Source: Romeriopsis navalis LEGE 11480 (GTDB lineage: Bacteria; Cyanobacteriota; Cyanobacteriia; Leptolyngbyales; Leptolyngbyaceae). Taken from it: 64,000 nucleotides of DNA. The notes beneath the pieces are model-generated. The model ran no database searches. It saw only the letters and a list, made by a program, of their open reading frames with translations, and had not been told where the DNA came from. The stretch covers positions 1-64,000 of the forward strand of contig NZ_JADEXQ010000020.1 in assembly GCF_015207035.1 (NCBI RefSeq). The letters are read 5' to 3'. Below are positions 25,990 to 33,548 of this stretch, piece by piece. A program made the position numbers and the translations under genes. The stretch's first letter is position 1; every line of letters starts with the position of its first letter.

Positions 25990-26523
25990 GTGGGTGATAC
26001 AAAGTCAAAAATATTGGATGTCGCGGAGCAATTAATCCAAACCAAAGGATTTAATGGCTTTAGCTATCTTGATTTAGCCGATGCCATTGGCATCAAAAAC
26101 TCAAGTATCCATTACCACTTCAAAGCTAAAGCTGACCTTGCTTTAGCCCTAGTGGAACGCCTTCACGAGAGACATCTCGTTGTCTTTGAAGCGTTGGACC
26201 AAGATCTCGATTCTCCACCCCAGCGTTTGCAAGCCTTAGCCGATCACTTTCAAACCTATATTCAGGGCGAAAAGTTCTGTATGTGTGGAATGATGGCGGC
26301 GGAATTGCAATCCGTTAGTCCAGCTGTAAGAAGTCGCTTGATTGCCTATTTCAAGGATCTTCGAGCCTGGCTAACGAAACAGTTTGTGGCCATGGGAGAG
26401 GAGGATGCTGAGGAGCGGGCACTCCGCTTTGTCAGTACTGCAGAAGGCTCTTTGTTGCTTGCAAGACTTGAGGGTGATCCTCAAATTTTTGCCCAGGCAT
26501 TAAAAGCATTCATCCCAGACTGA
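25990..26523 (+). CDS. TetR family repressor of the detoxification island
   Basis: 177 residues, GTG start (MGDTKSKILDVAEQL). The helix-turn-helix is clear: FSYLDLADAIGIKNSSIHYHF, with KAKADLALALVERLHE after it. The C-terminal TetR_C domain holds a Cys pair (KFCMCGMMAAELQ, about residues 97-101) that could sense electrophiles or oxidants, as in NemR-type regulators. It ends with LRFVSTAEGSLLLARLEGDP. Five copies of its presumed operator lie in the next 5 kb before enzyme genes and one before itself. It is therefore the likely master regulator of those genes. Confidence 0.9.
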   Translation: MGDTKSKILDVAEQLIQTKGFNGFSYLDLADAIGIKNSSIHYHFKAKADLALALVERLHERHLVVFEALDQDLDSPPQRLQALADHFQTYIQGEKFCMCGMMAAELQSVSPAVRSRLIAYFKDLRAWLTKQFVAMGEEDAEERALRFVSTAEGSLLLARLEGDPQIFAQALKAFIPD

Positions 26524-26530
26524 TATTTTT

Positions 26531-26560
26531 TTGGCTTGATAATCTACATACATGTAGGTC
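26531..26560 (+). promoter_or_regulatory. Operator 2 with conserved promoter
   Basis: TTGGCT (26531-26536, preceded by a T-tract) and TAGGTC (26555-26560) are separated by 18 bp. The palindrome CTACATACATGTAG (26544-26557) fills the spacer and overlaps the presumed -10. Binding of the repressor here would block RNA polymerase. The site is 19 bp after the tetR stop and serves the alcohol dehydrogenase gene. Confidence 0.75.
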
Positions 26561-26610
26561 AATTTTAGAAATGCTTCGTTAAGTATGGAGTTTCATCTCT
26601 AAACAAATCC

Positions 26611-26648
26611 CAAAGGAGACTAAAGCAATGCCAATTCCTGACTCGTAG
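26611..26648 (+). pseudogene. Leader and start of a lost gene (six-codon remnant)
   Basis: CAAAGGAGACTAAAGCAATG at 26611-26630 is almost the same ribosome-binding site and start as that of the first SnoaL-like gene (28746-28767). Here, though, the frame reads only MPIPDS and then TAG. This looks like the 5' end of a gene whose body was lost, with the dehydrogenase gene now following. It could also be a short leader peptide. Confidence 0.5.
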
Positions 26649-26716
26649 CTCGTTGATTCACTGGCGAGATAACGCATTTCACTTGAAAACAACATCACTT
26701 AATTCAACGTTAAATT

Positions 26717-27802
26717 ATGCTAGCCACTTACTATCACGATCGCTCAGAGATTCGCGTCGGCAACGTGCCAGAACCGACAATACTCAGCGATACAGACGCC
26801 ATCGTTCGCGTCACCCTCGCCGGGATTTGTGGTGCCGACTTCGACTTTATTAACAACGGTCCTGAAATGGGTGTGCCCCAGGGCATGCGTATGGGACATG
26901 AGTTTGTGGGTATCGTTGAAGCTGTCGGGAAAGCGGTTCATTCCGTTAAAGTTGGCGATCGTGTCGTTGCCTCAGCGATGTTTGTTGACGGTGTATGTCA
27001 CCATTGCAAACGCGATCTCCCCTCAGCTTGCGAACATGGCGGTCTGTTTGGCTCTCCCCTTTTCGTAGAGCACGGCGGCAGTGATATTCAAGGGGGCCAA
27101 TCTGAATTTGTGCGCGTGCCCTTTGCCAACGGGTCCCTCTTCAAACTACCTGACAGCTTTACGTCGGGTTCAGAAGACCACAGAGCGCTACCGCTAGCCG
27201 ATAATTTTGCCACGGGATATCATGGCGCGTTGAACTCAAATATTCTCCCTGGCGAAACCGTTGTCGTGATCGGTGACGGCGCGGTGGGACAGAGCGCTGT
27301 GATGGCAGCAGCAAAGCTCTTTGATCCTGAGCAGGTTATCCATGTGGGCCGACACGATAGCCGACTGGCATTTTCTAAGCAAAAAAGTGGCGCGACCCAC
27401 ACTGTAAATGGCAAGACCCAAGACCCAGTCGAGTATGTGAAGAGCCTGACGAAGGGTTACGGCGCGATGTCGATTATTGACACCGTTGGCAATAATGAAT
27501 CCACTGGGCAAGCCTTGGCCATGGCCCATGCGGGTGGCAAGTTGAGCGTGCTTGGGTTTGGGCATCTTTATGCCCCTGTAGATCAACCCTACTCTCAGGC
27601 TCTCTTTAGAAACCTGACCATTCATACAGGCGTGGTGAATGTGGCTAGCTATATGAAGATGCTGCTTCCGCTGGTCGAAAGCGGGCGTATTGATCCAAGT
27701 GTGATCTTTACGGATACTTTGCCGTTGGCAGAGGCTAAGCGTGGCTATGACTTAATGATGAGTCGGTCTGCGGGGACAGTCAAAGTTGCGCTTAAGCCCT
27801 AA
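26717..27802 (+). CDS. Zinc-dependent alcohol dehydrogenase (MDR superfamily)
   Basis: 361 residues. Catalytic zinc ligands are placed at Cys in LAGICGADFD and His-Glu in RMGHEFVG. The structural zinc lobe has the Cys cluster of GVCHHCKRDLPSACEHG. The Rossmann motif is VVVIGDGAVGQSAV (about 178-191). The family oxidises alcohols or reduces aldehydes/quinones with NAD(P)H. It is controlled by operator 2. The start has little ribosome-binding site; an intact leader with a good one lies 90 bp upstream but leads to a six-codon ORF. Confidence 0.9.
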   Translation: MLATYYHDRSEIRVGNVPEPTILSDTDAIVRVTLAGICGADFDFINNGPEMGVPQGMRMGHEFVGIVEAVGKAVHSVKVGDRVVASAMFVDGVCHHCKRDLPSACEHGGLFGSPLFVEHGGSDIQGGQSEFVRVPFANGSLFKLPDSFTSGSEDHRALPLADNFATGYHGALNSNILPGETVVVIGDGAVGQSAVMAAAKLFDPEQVIHVGRHDSRLAFSKQKSGATHTVNGKTQDPVEYVKSLTKGYGAMSIIDTVGNNESTGQALAMAHAGGKLSVLGFGHLYAPVDQPYSQALFRNLTIHTGVVNVASYMKMLLPLVESGRIDPSVIFTDTLPLAEAKRGYDLMMSRSAGTVKVALKP

Positions 27803-27840
27803 GTCGCAACCAGCAGGTTGTCGAAAGCTGACATGTTTTT

Positions 27841-27871
27841 TTGACCCAGCCATTTACATACATGTAGGTCA
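27841..27871 (+). promoter_or_regulatory. Operator 3 with conserved promoter
   Basis: TTGACC (27841-27846) after a run of T, an 18-bp spacer and TAGGTC (27865-27870). The spacer carries TACATACATGTA (27855-27866). Same geometry as operators 2, 4 and 6. It lies about 115 bp before the azoreductase gene. Confidence 0.78.
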
Positions 27872-27987
27872 TTTGAAACGACCTCTGAAAGGTCAGCTCA
27901 CAGTTTTTATCACCACTTTTCTGCAAGAGAGCAGAAACCAGAAAGAAATCGGATTCGCACCTATTTACTTAGATTTGAGGTTACATC

Positions 27988-28617
27988 ATGAAGAAACTGC
28001 TTTATATCAAGTGTTCACCGCGAGGCGCTGGTTCCAAGACAACCCAAATTGCTGAGGCATTTTTACCAGCTTACAAAGAGAAGTATCCCGATGCAGAGAT
28101 TGAGGAACTCGACCTTTTTAAGCTCAAACTACCTGAATTTGACGGCGATGCTGCTGCTGCAAAGATGTCTTTCTTCGGTGGACCTGATATGGACAGCAAG
28201 CAGCAGACTCTCTACGATGAATTGGTTCGGCTCTTCAACCAGTTCAACTCCGCTGACGATTATTTGTTCAGCATTCCAATGTGGAACTTCGGTGTGCCCT
28301 GGAAGCTGAAGCTCTACATCGATCTGTTGAGCATGCCCGGCACCCTTTTCGGCTTCGATCCAGCAGTTGGCTATAACGGGCTGCTTCAGAATAAGCGTGC
28401 GACCGCAGTGTATTCGGCAGCCATTTACAGTTCTGGTGCATCAAAGCAATTTGGGACTGACCACGTATCAACCCATTTCACCGACTGGTTAAACTTCGCT
28501 GGTATCGATGATGTTGCGACGGTATGGTACCAACGCTACAAGATGGTCAGTGACGACGAGGCGAGTGCAGCCTTGGATAAGGCGCGGGAAGAGACTAGGG
28601 TAGCGGCACGGCGATAA
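27988..28617 (+). CDS. azoR: FMN-dependent NADH-azoreductase / quinone reductase
   Basis: 209 residues with a flavodoxin-like fold. The N-terminal MKKLLYIKCSPRGAGSKTTQIA forms the FMN phosphate loop, and SIPMWNFGVPWKLKLYID (about 93-110) matches the diagnostic P-M-[YW]-N-F-x-[IV]-P motif. These enzymes make two-electron reductions of azo dyes and quinones, which avoids radical formation. Under operator 3, consistent with defence against quinones and electrophiles. Length is normal (about 200). Confidence 0.9.
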   Translation: MKKLLYIKCSPRGAGSKTTQIAEAFLPAYKEKYPDAEIEELDLFKLKLPEFDGDAAAAKMSFFGGPDMDSKQQTLYDELVRLFNQFNSADDYLFSIPMWNFGVPWKLKLYIDLLSMPGTLFGFDPAVGYNGLLQNKRATAVYSAAIYSSGASKQFGTDHVSTHFTDWLNFAGIDDVATVWYQRYKMVSDDEASAALDKAREETRVAARR

Positions 28618-28666
28618 GTACAGCATTCACTGGAAGCAATTAACCAGAGTCGGAAACCATATTTTT

Positions 28667-28697
28667 TTGACCCATTTACTTACATACATGTAGGTCA
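28667..28697 (+). promoter_or_regulatory. Operator 4 with conserved promoter
   Basis: TTGACC (28667-28672) after seven T, 18-bp spacer, TAGGTC (28691-28696), with TACATACATGTA (28681-28692) in between. It precedes the first SnoaL-like gene by about 70 bp. Confidence 0.78.
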
Positions 28698-28764
28698 ATC
28701 TTGATCCTTCTTCTGTTAAGCGTTGAACTCAAAATCTAATCCACCCCCAAAGGAGACTAAAACA

Positions 28765-29184
28765 ATGTCAACTACAACAACACTAAACGTAACCCCTAAA
28801 ACAGCCGCTGATGAAGCACAGAGCTTTGCAGAATACAAAGCTGTTGAAGTTGCCTTGCAGCCTTATATCGAGTCAGCTAAAACAGGTGACGGTGCGCTTT
28901 GCCGGACGGCCTTTTATGACCATGCTCATATTGTTGGCTCAGTCAACGGCACTTTCTATGACTTGGATGCTGATACGTTTCAAGGGGCAGTGAGTGAAAC
29001 AGGCGCATCCCCAGACGTTCAGTCCCACATTGCCTGGATTGATATTTCTGGACCTGCCGCCGCCGCAAAGGTTGAATTTATCAATTGGGCTGGTTTTCGC
29101 TACACCGATTTCTTTGTCCTCTATAAGCAGGATGGACAGTGGAAAATCAGCGGCAAGGTCTACGACTCTCACGCCCAAAACTAA
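28765..29184 (+). CDS. SnoaL/NTF2-like (lumazine-binding 2 type) protein, copy 1
   Basis: 139 residues from the ATG at 28765, chosen for the AGGAG 10 bases upstream. The cone-shaped NTF2-like fold is suggested by ALQPYIESAKTGDGALCRTA and FYDHAHIVGSVNGTFYDLD through KVEFINWAGFRYTDFFVLY to GQWKISGKVYD. The family is often annotated as putative lumazine-binding or NTF2-like; its function is unknown. It is followed 35 bp later by the AhpD-like gene, presumably in one transcript. A near-identical copy lies at 30045. Confidence 0.85.
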   Translation: MSTTTTLNVTPKTAADEAQSFAEYKAVEVALQPYIESAKTGDGALCRTAFYDHAHIVGSVNGTFYDLDADTFQGAVSETGASPDVQSHIAWIDISGPAAAAKVEFINWAGFRYTDFFVLYKQDGQWKISGKVYDSHAQN

Positions 29185-29219
29185 GCTTCAACCCCAATAC
29201 TTAAATAAGGAGAAACACG

Positions 29220-29786
29220 ATGACGAATTTTACTTTGCACACTGAAGAAACAGCTCCCGTAAAAAGCACAACGATCCTGCAAGGCGCTAAGAAAGCCTAC
29301 GGCTTTGTGCCGAACCTGATGGCTGCTTTGGCAGAATCCCCGGCGGCACTCGAAGCTTATGTTACGCTTTCTGGCATCTTTGACAAGAGTGACTTTACCC
29401 CGGCAGAGCGTCAAATTGTTTTGATGACCAACAACCGTCTAAACGGTTGCACATACTGCATGGCTGCACATTCAACCATTTCCAAAATGCAGAAAATTCC
29501 AGCTGATGTCATTGAGACATTGCGTAACGGCACATCATTTACCGATCCAAAGCTTGAAGCGCTGCGCGTATTCTCAACTCAAGTCAATCAGAATCGTGGT
29601 GTTCTCAGTGATGCTGATATAGATGCGTTCATTGCGGCAGGTTACAGCCAGGCTAACGTCCTCGAAGTTATTTTGGGAACGGGCTTAAAGGTTCTATCTA
29701 ATTATTCGAACCACGTTGTTAATACACCTGTTGATGACGCATTCCAATCAGATAAGTGGTCTGCAGATATACCTGTGGCTGCATAG
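29220..29786 (+). CDS. AhpD-like / carboxymuconolactone decarboxylase family protein
   Basis: 188 residues. The redox motif C-T-Y-C-M-A-A-H in RLNGCTYCMAAHSTISK (about 75-90), with Glu in AERQIVL before it, matches the AhpD active site (E...CxxC...H). Related proteins reduce peroxidases or remove peroxides through the Cys pair. Ribosome-binding site AGGAG 10 bases upstream. Probably cotranscribed with SnoaL copy 1 from operator 4. Confidence 0.9.
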   Translation: MTNFTLHTEETAPVKSTTILQGAKKAYGFVPNLMAALAESPAALEAYVTLSGIFDKSDFTPAERQIVLMTNNRLNGCTYCMAAHSTISKMQKIPADVIETLRNGTSFTDPKLEALRVFSTQVNQNRGVLSDADIDAFIAAGYSQANVLEVILGTGLKVLSNYSNHVVNTPVDDAFQSDKWSADIPVAA

Positions 29787-29833
29787 CAAGTCAGAGCTTA
29801 AACAATCCCATGCCTTCTACCTCAGGAACTTGG

Positions 29834-29935
29834 GACAGAGCAGTCAGCTTTATTAGCCCATCAGAAGGCTCATTGTTGCTGGCAAAAATTGAGAATAGTC
29901 CTAAATTTTTCGGCCAGACTCTGAATAATTTATCC
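29834..29935 (+). pseudogene. Decayed 3' end of a second tetR gene
   Basis: Translation in the frame containing DRAVSFISPSEGSLLLAKIE and then NSPKFFGQTLNNLSTKD matches the last 34 residues of the intact repressor at 25990 (LRFVSTAEGSLLLARLEGDP...), with about half the positions identical. There is no helix-turn-helix upstream. As with the intact gene, an operator copy follows closely (26 bp here, 19 bp there). It is therefore a remnant of a duplicated tetR-operator unit. Confidence 0.75.
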
Positions 29936-29961
29936 ACAAAAGATGTTTTGCTTCTAGAACA

Positions 29962-29980
29962 TTTACATACATGTAGGTCA
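29962..29980 (+). promoter_or_regulatory. Operator 5
   Basis: TTTACATACATGTAGGTCA contains TACATACATGTA (29964-29975) and TAGGTC. The -35 is weaker (TTGCTT at 29948, 20-bp spacing) than in the other copies. It precedes SnoaL copy 2 by about 65 bp. Confidence 0.75.
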
Positions 29981-30044
29981 GCTTTAGTGTGTGCTGTGTT
30001 GAAAGGTCATCTCAACCTTACCTAAACCCAAGGAAACTAAGATA

Positions 30045-30464
30045 ATGTCAACTAAAACGAAACTAGACGTAACCGTTAGAACTGCTGCTGATGAAGCCTA
30101 TAGCTTTTCAGAATATAAGTCTGTAGAGGCGGCATTACAGCCTTACATTGAGTCAGCTAAGACAGGCGATGGTGCGCTTTGCCGGACGGCCTTTTATGAC
30201 CACGCTCATATTGTTGGCTCAGTCAACGGCACTTTTTATGATTTGGATGCTGATACGTTTCAAGGGGTGGTGAGTGAAACAGGCGCATCCCCAGATGTTC
30301 AGTCTCACATTGCCTGGATTGATATTTCTGGACCTGCTGCCGCCGCAAAGGTTGAATTTATCAATTGGGCTGGGTTCCGCTACACCGATTTCTTTGTGCT
30401 CTACAAGCAAGATGGTCAGTGGAAAATCAGCGGCAAGGTCTACGACTCTCACGCCCAGAACTAA
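30045..30464 (+). CDS. SnoaL/NTF2-like protein, copy 2
   Basis: 139 residues, identical to the copy at 28765 at 129 positions. Nine of the ten differences lie within the first 29 residues and one at residue 75. The last 64 residues are the same. Such a sharp boundary points to gene conversion or a very recent duplication with selection on the N-terminus. It stands alone after operator 5 and before operator 6, without an AhpD-like partner. Ribosome-binding site AAGGAA upstream. Confidence 0.85.
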   Translation: MSTKTKLDVTVRTAADEAYSFSEYKSVEAALQPYIESAKTGDGALCRTAFYDHAHIVGSVNGTFYDLDADTFQGVVSETGASPDVQSHIAWIDISGPAAAAKVEFINWAGFRYTDFFVLYKQDGQWKISGKVYDSHAQN

Positions 30465-30505
30465 TGATGTCTGCACAGATAATAGTCAGTACCTAACTGA
30501 CTTTT

Positions 30506-30536
30506 TTGGCTCAATCATCAACATACATGTAGGTCA
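30506..30536 (+). promoter_or_regulatory. Operator 6 with conserved promoter
   Basis: TTGGCT (30506-30511) after a T-tract, 18-bp spacer, TAGGTC (30530-30535), with the somewhat shorter palindrome ACATACATGT (30521-30530). It precedes the peroxiredoxin-like gene by about 110 bp. Confidence 0.75.
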
Positions 30537-30643
30537 GTTAAATACTTGTGCCTTGCTGAAAACTGACCTCAAGCCAACCCTATCTCGAAGCTGATTCTTG
30601 GTCAGCGCCTAACAACACCTTTGATTGATTTGGAGAAATCACC

Positions 30644-31192
30644 ATGACTGCAATTGCAACTGCAACAACTTCGGCGATTCGCCTGGTGCCTGGTAACGTT
30701 GTCCCCGCCCTAACGGTTGATACGCTGTCGGGAAATGCTTGGAGTCTTGCTGAGCAAACGCCTCGCAACTACACGATGGTGGTTTTTTATCGCGGTTTAC
30801 ACTGCCCCCTTTGTGCTGATTATTTACAGCAGCTAACCAGTAAGCTAAGTCAGTTCAACGAGCTCGGTATTGAAGTCATTGCCATCAGTGGTGATAGTCG
30901 TGAAAAGGCTGCTACCTCAGCTGAAACCTGGGGTGTTAATGACTTGACGCTGGGCTATGGCCTCACCCGTGAAGCAATGCAGCAGTGGGGGCTTTACGTT
31001 TCTAAGGGGGCGTTTGACAATGAGCCCAACTATTTCAATGAACCTGGACTCTTTTTGATTGGCCCCGATGGCCTGCTCTCTTTCGCCAGCGTCAATAACG
31101 CTCCGTATGGTCGCACTGACCTAGATACATTGCTCCGAGGATTGGACTTTGTTTTGAACCACAACTACCCCGTGCGTGGAACTGAAGTCTAA
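30644..31192 (+). CDS. Peroxiredoxin-like (AhpC/TSA superfamily) protein
   Basis: 182 residues with a thioredoxin fold. After VVFYRGLHCPLCADYLQQL comes the C-x-x-C active site (CPLC, about residues 55-58), then GIEVIAISGDSREKA, typical of the AhpC/TSA fold. Members are annotated as peroxiredoxin-like; the peroxidatic Cys is likely the first of the pair. It is under operator 6. Together with the AhpD-like protein it could form a peroxide-reducing pair. Confidence 0.87.
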   Translation: MTAIATATTSAIRLVPGNVVPALTVDTLSGNAWSLAEQTPRNYTMVVFYRGLHCPLCADYLQQLTSKLSQFNELGIEVIAISGDSREKAATSAETWGVNDLTLGYGLTREAMQQWGLYVSKGAFDNEPNYFNEPGLFLIGPDGLLSFASVNNAPYGRTDLDTLLRGLDFVLNHNYPVRGTEV

Positions 31193-31319
31193 AAGTATGG
31201 GGTCGCAGTGCTGCTCCACGTTATTCAGTCTGAAATCAGGAGATCTGCGAGGGGCTGATTAAAGCTTCGCTATGGCCTCGCGCTATGTCCCCATTAACCC
31301 TAGTAAACCAGGAAATATC

Positions 31320-31964
31320 ATGATTGACTTTTACACCGCTGGTACACCCAATGGTTACAAGCCTGCCATCATGCTCGAAGAGATCGGGTTGCCCTATTCG
31401 ATTCATAAAATTGATATTGGCAAAGGAGAGCAATTCTCGCCTGAGTATGTGGAGATTAACCCCAACAGCAAAATTCCAGCCATCATCGATCGCGAAACAG
31501 GTATCTCCATATTTGAATCCGGTGCGGTGCTGATTTACCTAGCTGAAAAGACGGGTAAGCTTCTGCCAACTGAGCCCGCTGAACGAGCCCGGGTGATGGG
31601 TTGGCTGATGTTTCAAATGGCCAGTGTCGGTCCTATGTTTGGCCAGTTTGGACATTTTCGCAACGCAGCGCCCGAGAAGCTCCCCTACGCAATTGAGCGC
31701 TATCAAAAAGAAGCAACGCGGCTCTTAAAAGTTTTGGAGCATCAGCTAGCCAAGACAACTTATATGGCTGGAGACTACTCTATCGCTGATATTGCGACTT
31801 ATCCTTGGGTCTTTGGAGCAACCGGTCCCTATTTGGAGGTCTCGTTAGATGACTGTCCTAACGTTCAACGCTGGATGGAGGTGATGCAGGCTCGCCCAGC
31901 AGTTAAGACTGGCATGTCACTTTTCTCGCCTGAGTTTGATAGCAAATTAGGCGCGATCGCATAG
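31320..31964 (+). CDS. Glutathione S-transferase family protein
   Basis: 214 residues from ATG 31320 (MIDFYTAGTPNGYKPAIMLE); an upstream in-frame ATG at 31272 is less likely. N-terminal thioredoxin-like domain with NPNSKIPAIID and ESGAVLIYLAEKTGKLLP (the cis-Pro and glutathione-binding E-S pair). The C-terminal helical domain holds MAGDYSIADIATYPWV. It resembles the YfcG/YghU/Ure2-type GSTs, which have disulfide-bond reductase activity. No operator copy lies directly ahead, so it is probably read from the upstream transcript or a separate promoter. Confidence 0.88.
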   Translation: MIDFYTAGTPNGYKPAIMLEEIGLPYSIHKIDIGKGEQFSPEYVEINPNSKIPAIIDRETGISIFESGAVLIYLAEKTGKLLPTEPAERARVMGWLMFQMASVGPMFGQFGHFRNAAPEKLPYAIERYQKEATRLLKVLEHQLAKTTYMAGDYSIADIATYPWVFGATGPYLEVSLDDCPNVQRWMEVMQARPAVKTGMSLFSPEFDSKLGAIA

Positions 31965-32128
31965 TGTGAAAAGCGTTTCTGCTCTTAAGGAGAGGAAACA
32001 CCTAAAAGGACTGAAAACAACAAAGATTTTGACCATTAAGTGATGCTTTGAACAGGCAAGAAGACTTGCCGCAGGCATCTCGCCTCAGATATTGAGCCCC
32101 CGTTAGAAAACCAAACCAGAGAATTACA

Positions 32129-32872
32129 ATGAGCCAGAACATTGAAAGCAAAGTCGTGGTGATTACCGGAGCCAGCAGCGGCATTGGAGAATCAACCGCT
32201 CGTCATTTAGCCTCGCTGGGCGCGAAGGTTGTGTTGGGAGCCAGGCGCACGGAGAAATTGGAACGTATCACCCAAGAGATTCGCGACGGTGGGGGACAGG
32301 CTGAGTTTTTAACCACGGACGTGACGGTTGCTAGTGATTTAAAGGCATTGGTTGAGAAAGCGATCGCCACTTTTGGCCAAGTAGATGTCATTATCAACAA
32401 CGCTGGACTGATGGCGATCGCGCCCATGTCAGAGACGAAAACTGACGAATGGGATCGCATGATTGATATCAACATCAAGGGCTTTTTATACGGGATTGCA
32501 GCAGCCTTACCCATCTTTGAGAAACAGGGCAGTGGCCACTTTGTCAACATCTCCTCTGTCGCTGGCGTGAAGGTCTTTAGTCCCGGTGGGACGGTCTACA
32601 GTGGCACTAAATTTGCGGTAAGAGCCATTTCGGAAGGATTAAGACATGAAGTGAGCGGCAAAATTAGAACAACCACTATCGAGCCAGGCGCTGTAGATTC
32701 TGAACTAAAACACGGTAGTTCACATCAAGACAGCTCAGACTTTGTCAAAGATTTCTATCAGATTGCAATTCCCTCTGACTCGGTTGCCCGTGCGATCGCC
32801 TACGCCATTGAACAACCTGCTGATGTCGATATAAACGAGATTGTCTTACGCCCAACCGTCCAGGACTTCTAA
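32129..32872 (+). CDS. SDR family oxidoreductase
   Basis: 247 residues. NAD(P)-binding motif T13-G-A-S-S-G-I-G20, acid/amide motif NNAG (about 88-91) and the catalytic Y-x-x-x-K within VYSGTKFAVRAIS are present, with Ser in NISSVAG. The Arg pair in GARRTEKL suggests NADP preference. Substrate unknown. It follows the GST gene after about 160 bp and precedes the glyoxalase-like gene by 4 bp, so the last two are one unit. Confidence 0.9.
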   Translation: MSQNIESKVVVITGASSGIGESTARHLASLGAKVVLGARRTEKLERITQEIRDGGGQAEFLTTDVTVASDLKALVEKAIATFGQVDVIINNAGLMAIAPMSETKTDEWDRMIDINIKGFLYGIAAALPIFEKQGSGHFVNISSVAGVKVFSPGGTVYSGTKFAVRAISEGLRHEVSGKIRTTTIEPGAVDSELKHGSSHQDSSDFVKDFYQIAIPSDSVARAIAYAIEQPADVDINEIVLRPTVQDF

Positions 32873-32876
32873 GATT

Positions 32877-33311
32877 ATGACCACTCCAATTCCTGCAACT
32901 GTTCTACCCAAAAGAATTCTCTACACGATGATCCGTGTGAGCAATCTTGAAGACTCGATCGCCTTTTACCAAGAGATGTTGGGCATCTCCGAACTGGGAC
33001 GTGAAACCTTCCCAGAGGCTAAATTTACAGCAGTCTTTATGGGCTATGGCGATCGCACAACCCACCCCGTTATAGAGCTGACCTACAACTGGGGCGACAA
33101 CAGCTATGAACATGGCACTCGCTATGGCAATCTCTCCCTCGCTGTTAATGATGTCTATGCACTGGAAGCCCATCTCAAAGAGAGGGGCGTTGAAATTTTG
33201 CGTCCAGCCGGGGTTTTACCCATTGCCTCAACCGAAACAGGCACAAAGCATACACTCGCTTTTATCGCTGATCCGGACGGTTACCGGGTTGAACTGATGC
33301 AATCTATTTGA
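32877..33311 (+). CDS. Glyoxalase I-like (VOC) protein lacking two metal-ligand histidines
   Basis: 144 residues from ATG 32877 (MTTPIPATVLPK). It closely follows the glyoxalase I pattern: TMIRVSNLEDSIAFYQEMLG, FMGYGDR, VIELTYNWG, HGTRYGNLSLAVND and DPDGYRVELMQ. Against E. coli GloA, the first metal ligand His (LLHTML) is Tyr here (ILYTMI) and the second (YGHIAL) is Asn (YGNLSL). The two Glu ligands (VIELTYN and VELMQ) remain. It is therefore unlikely to be an ordinary Ni/Zn glyoxalase I. Tightly linked to the SDR gene (4 bp). Confidence 0.85.
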   Translation: MTTPIPATVLPKRILYTMIRVSNLEDSIAFYQEMLGISELGRETFPEAKFTAVFMGYGDRTTHPVIELTYNWGDNSYEHGTRYGNLSLAVNDVYALEAHLKERGVEILRPAGVLPIASTETGTKHTLAFIADPDGYRVELMQSI

Positions 33312-33548
33312 GATCGATCGGGAATGCCGATTTATTTTTTTGAGGATGTTGTTGTGGGCGATTAGATGAACGATAAACCGCTTTCCCTGCAACAATTCCT
33401 CATCAATTGCTGCCAGATTGTGCACACCATACTTTTCGCTCCCTTTCTCCGCAATTATCAAAAGCCCTGCAAATGTTTGGTTGTCCAAGCTCCCCCACCC
33501 GAAATCTTCCAGCTACCATAGGAGGCATGCCTCAAATCCAGTCCCACC

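Noticed and set aside
30219-30476. Minus frames opposite both SnoaL-like genes
   Set aside because: They mirror each other only because the coding strands are near-identical; the sense product is a recognisable fold.
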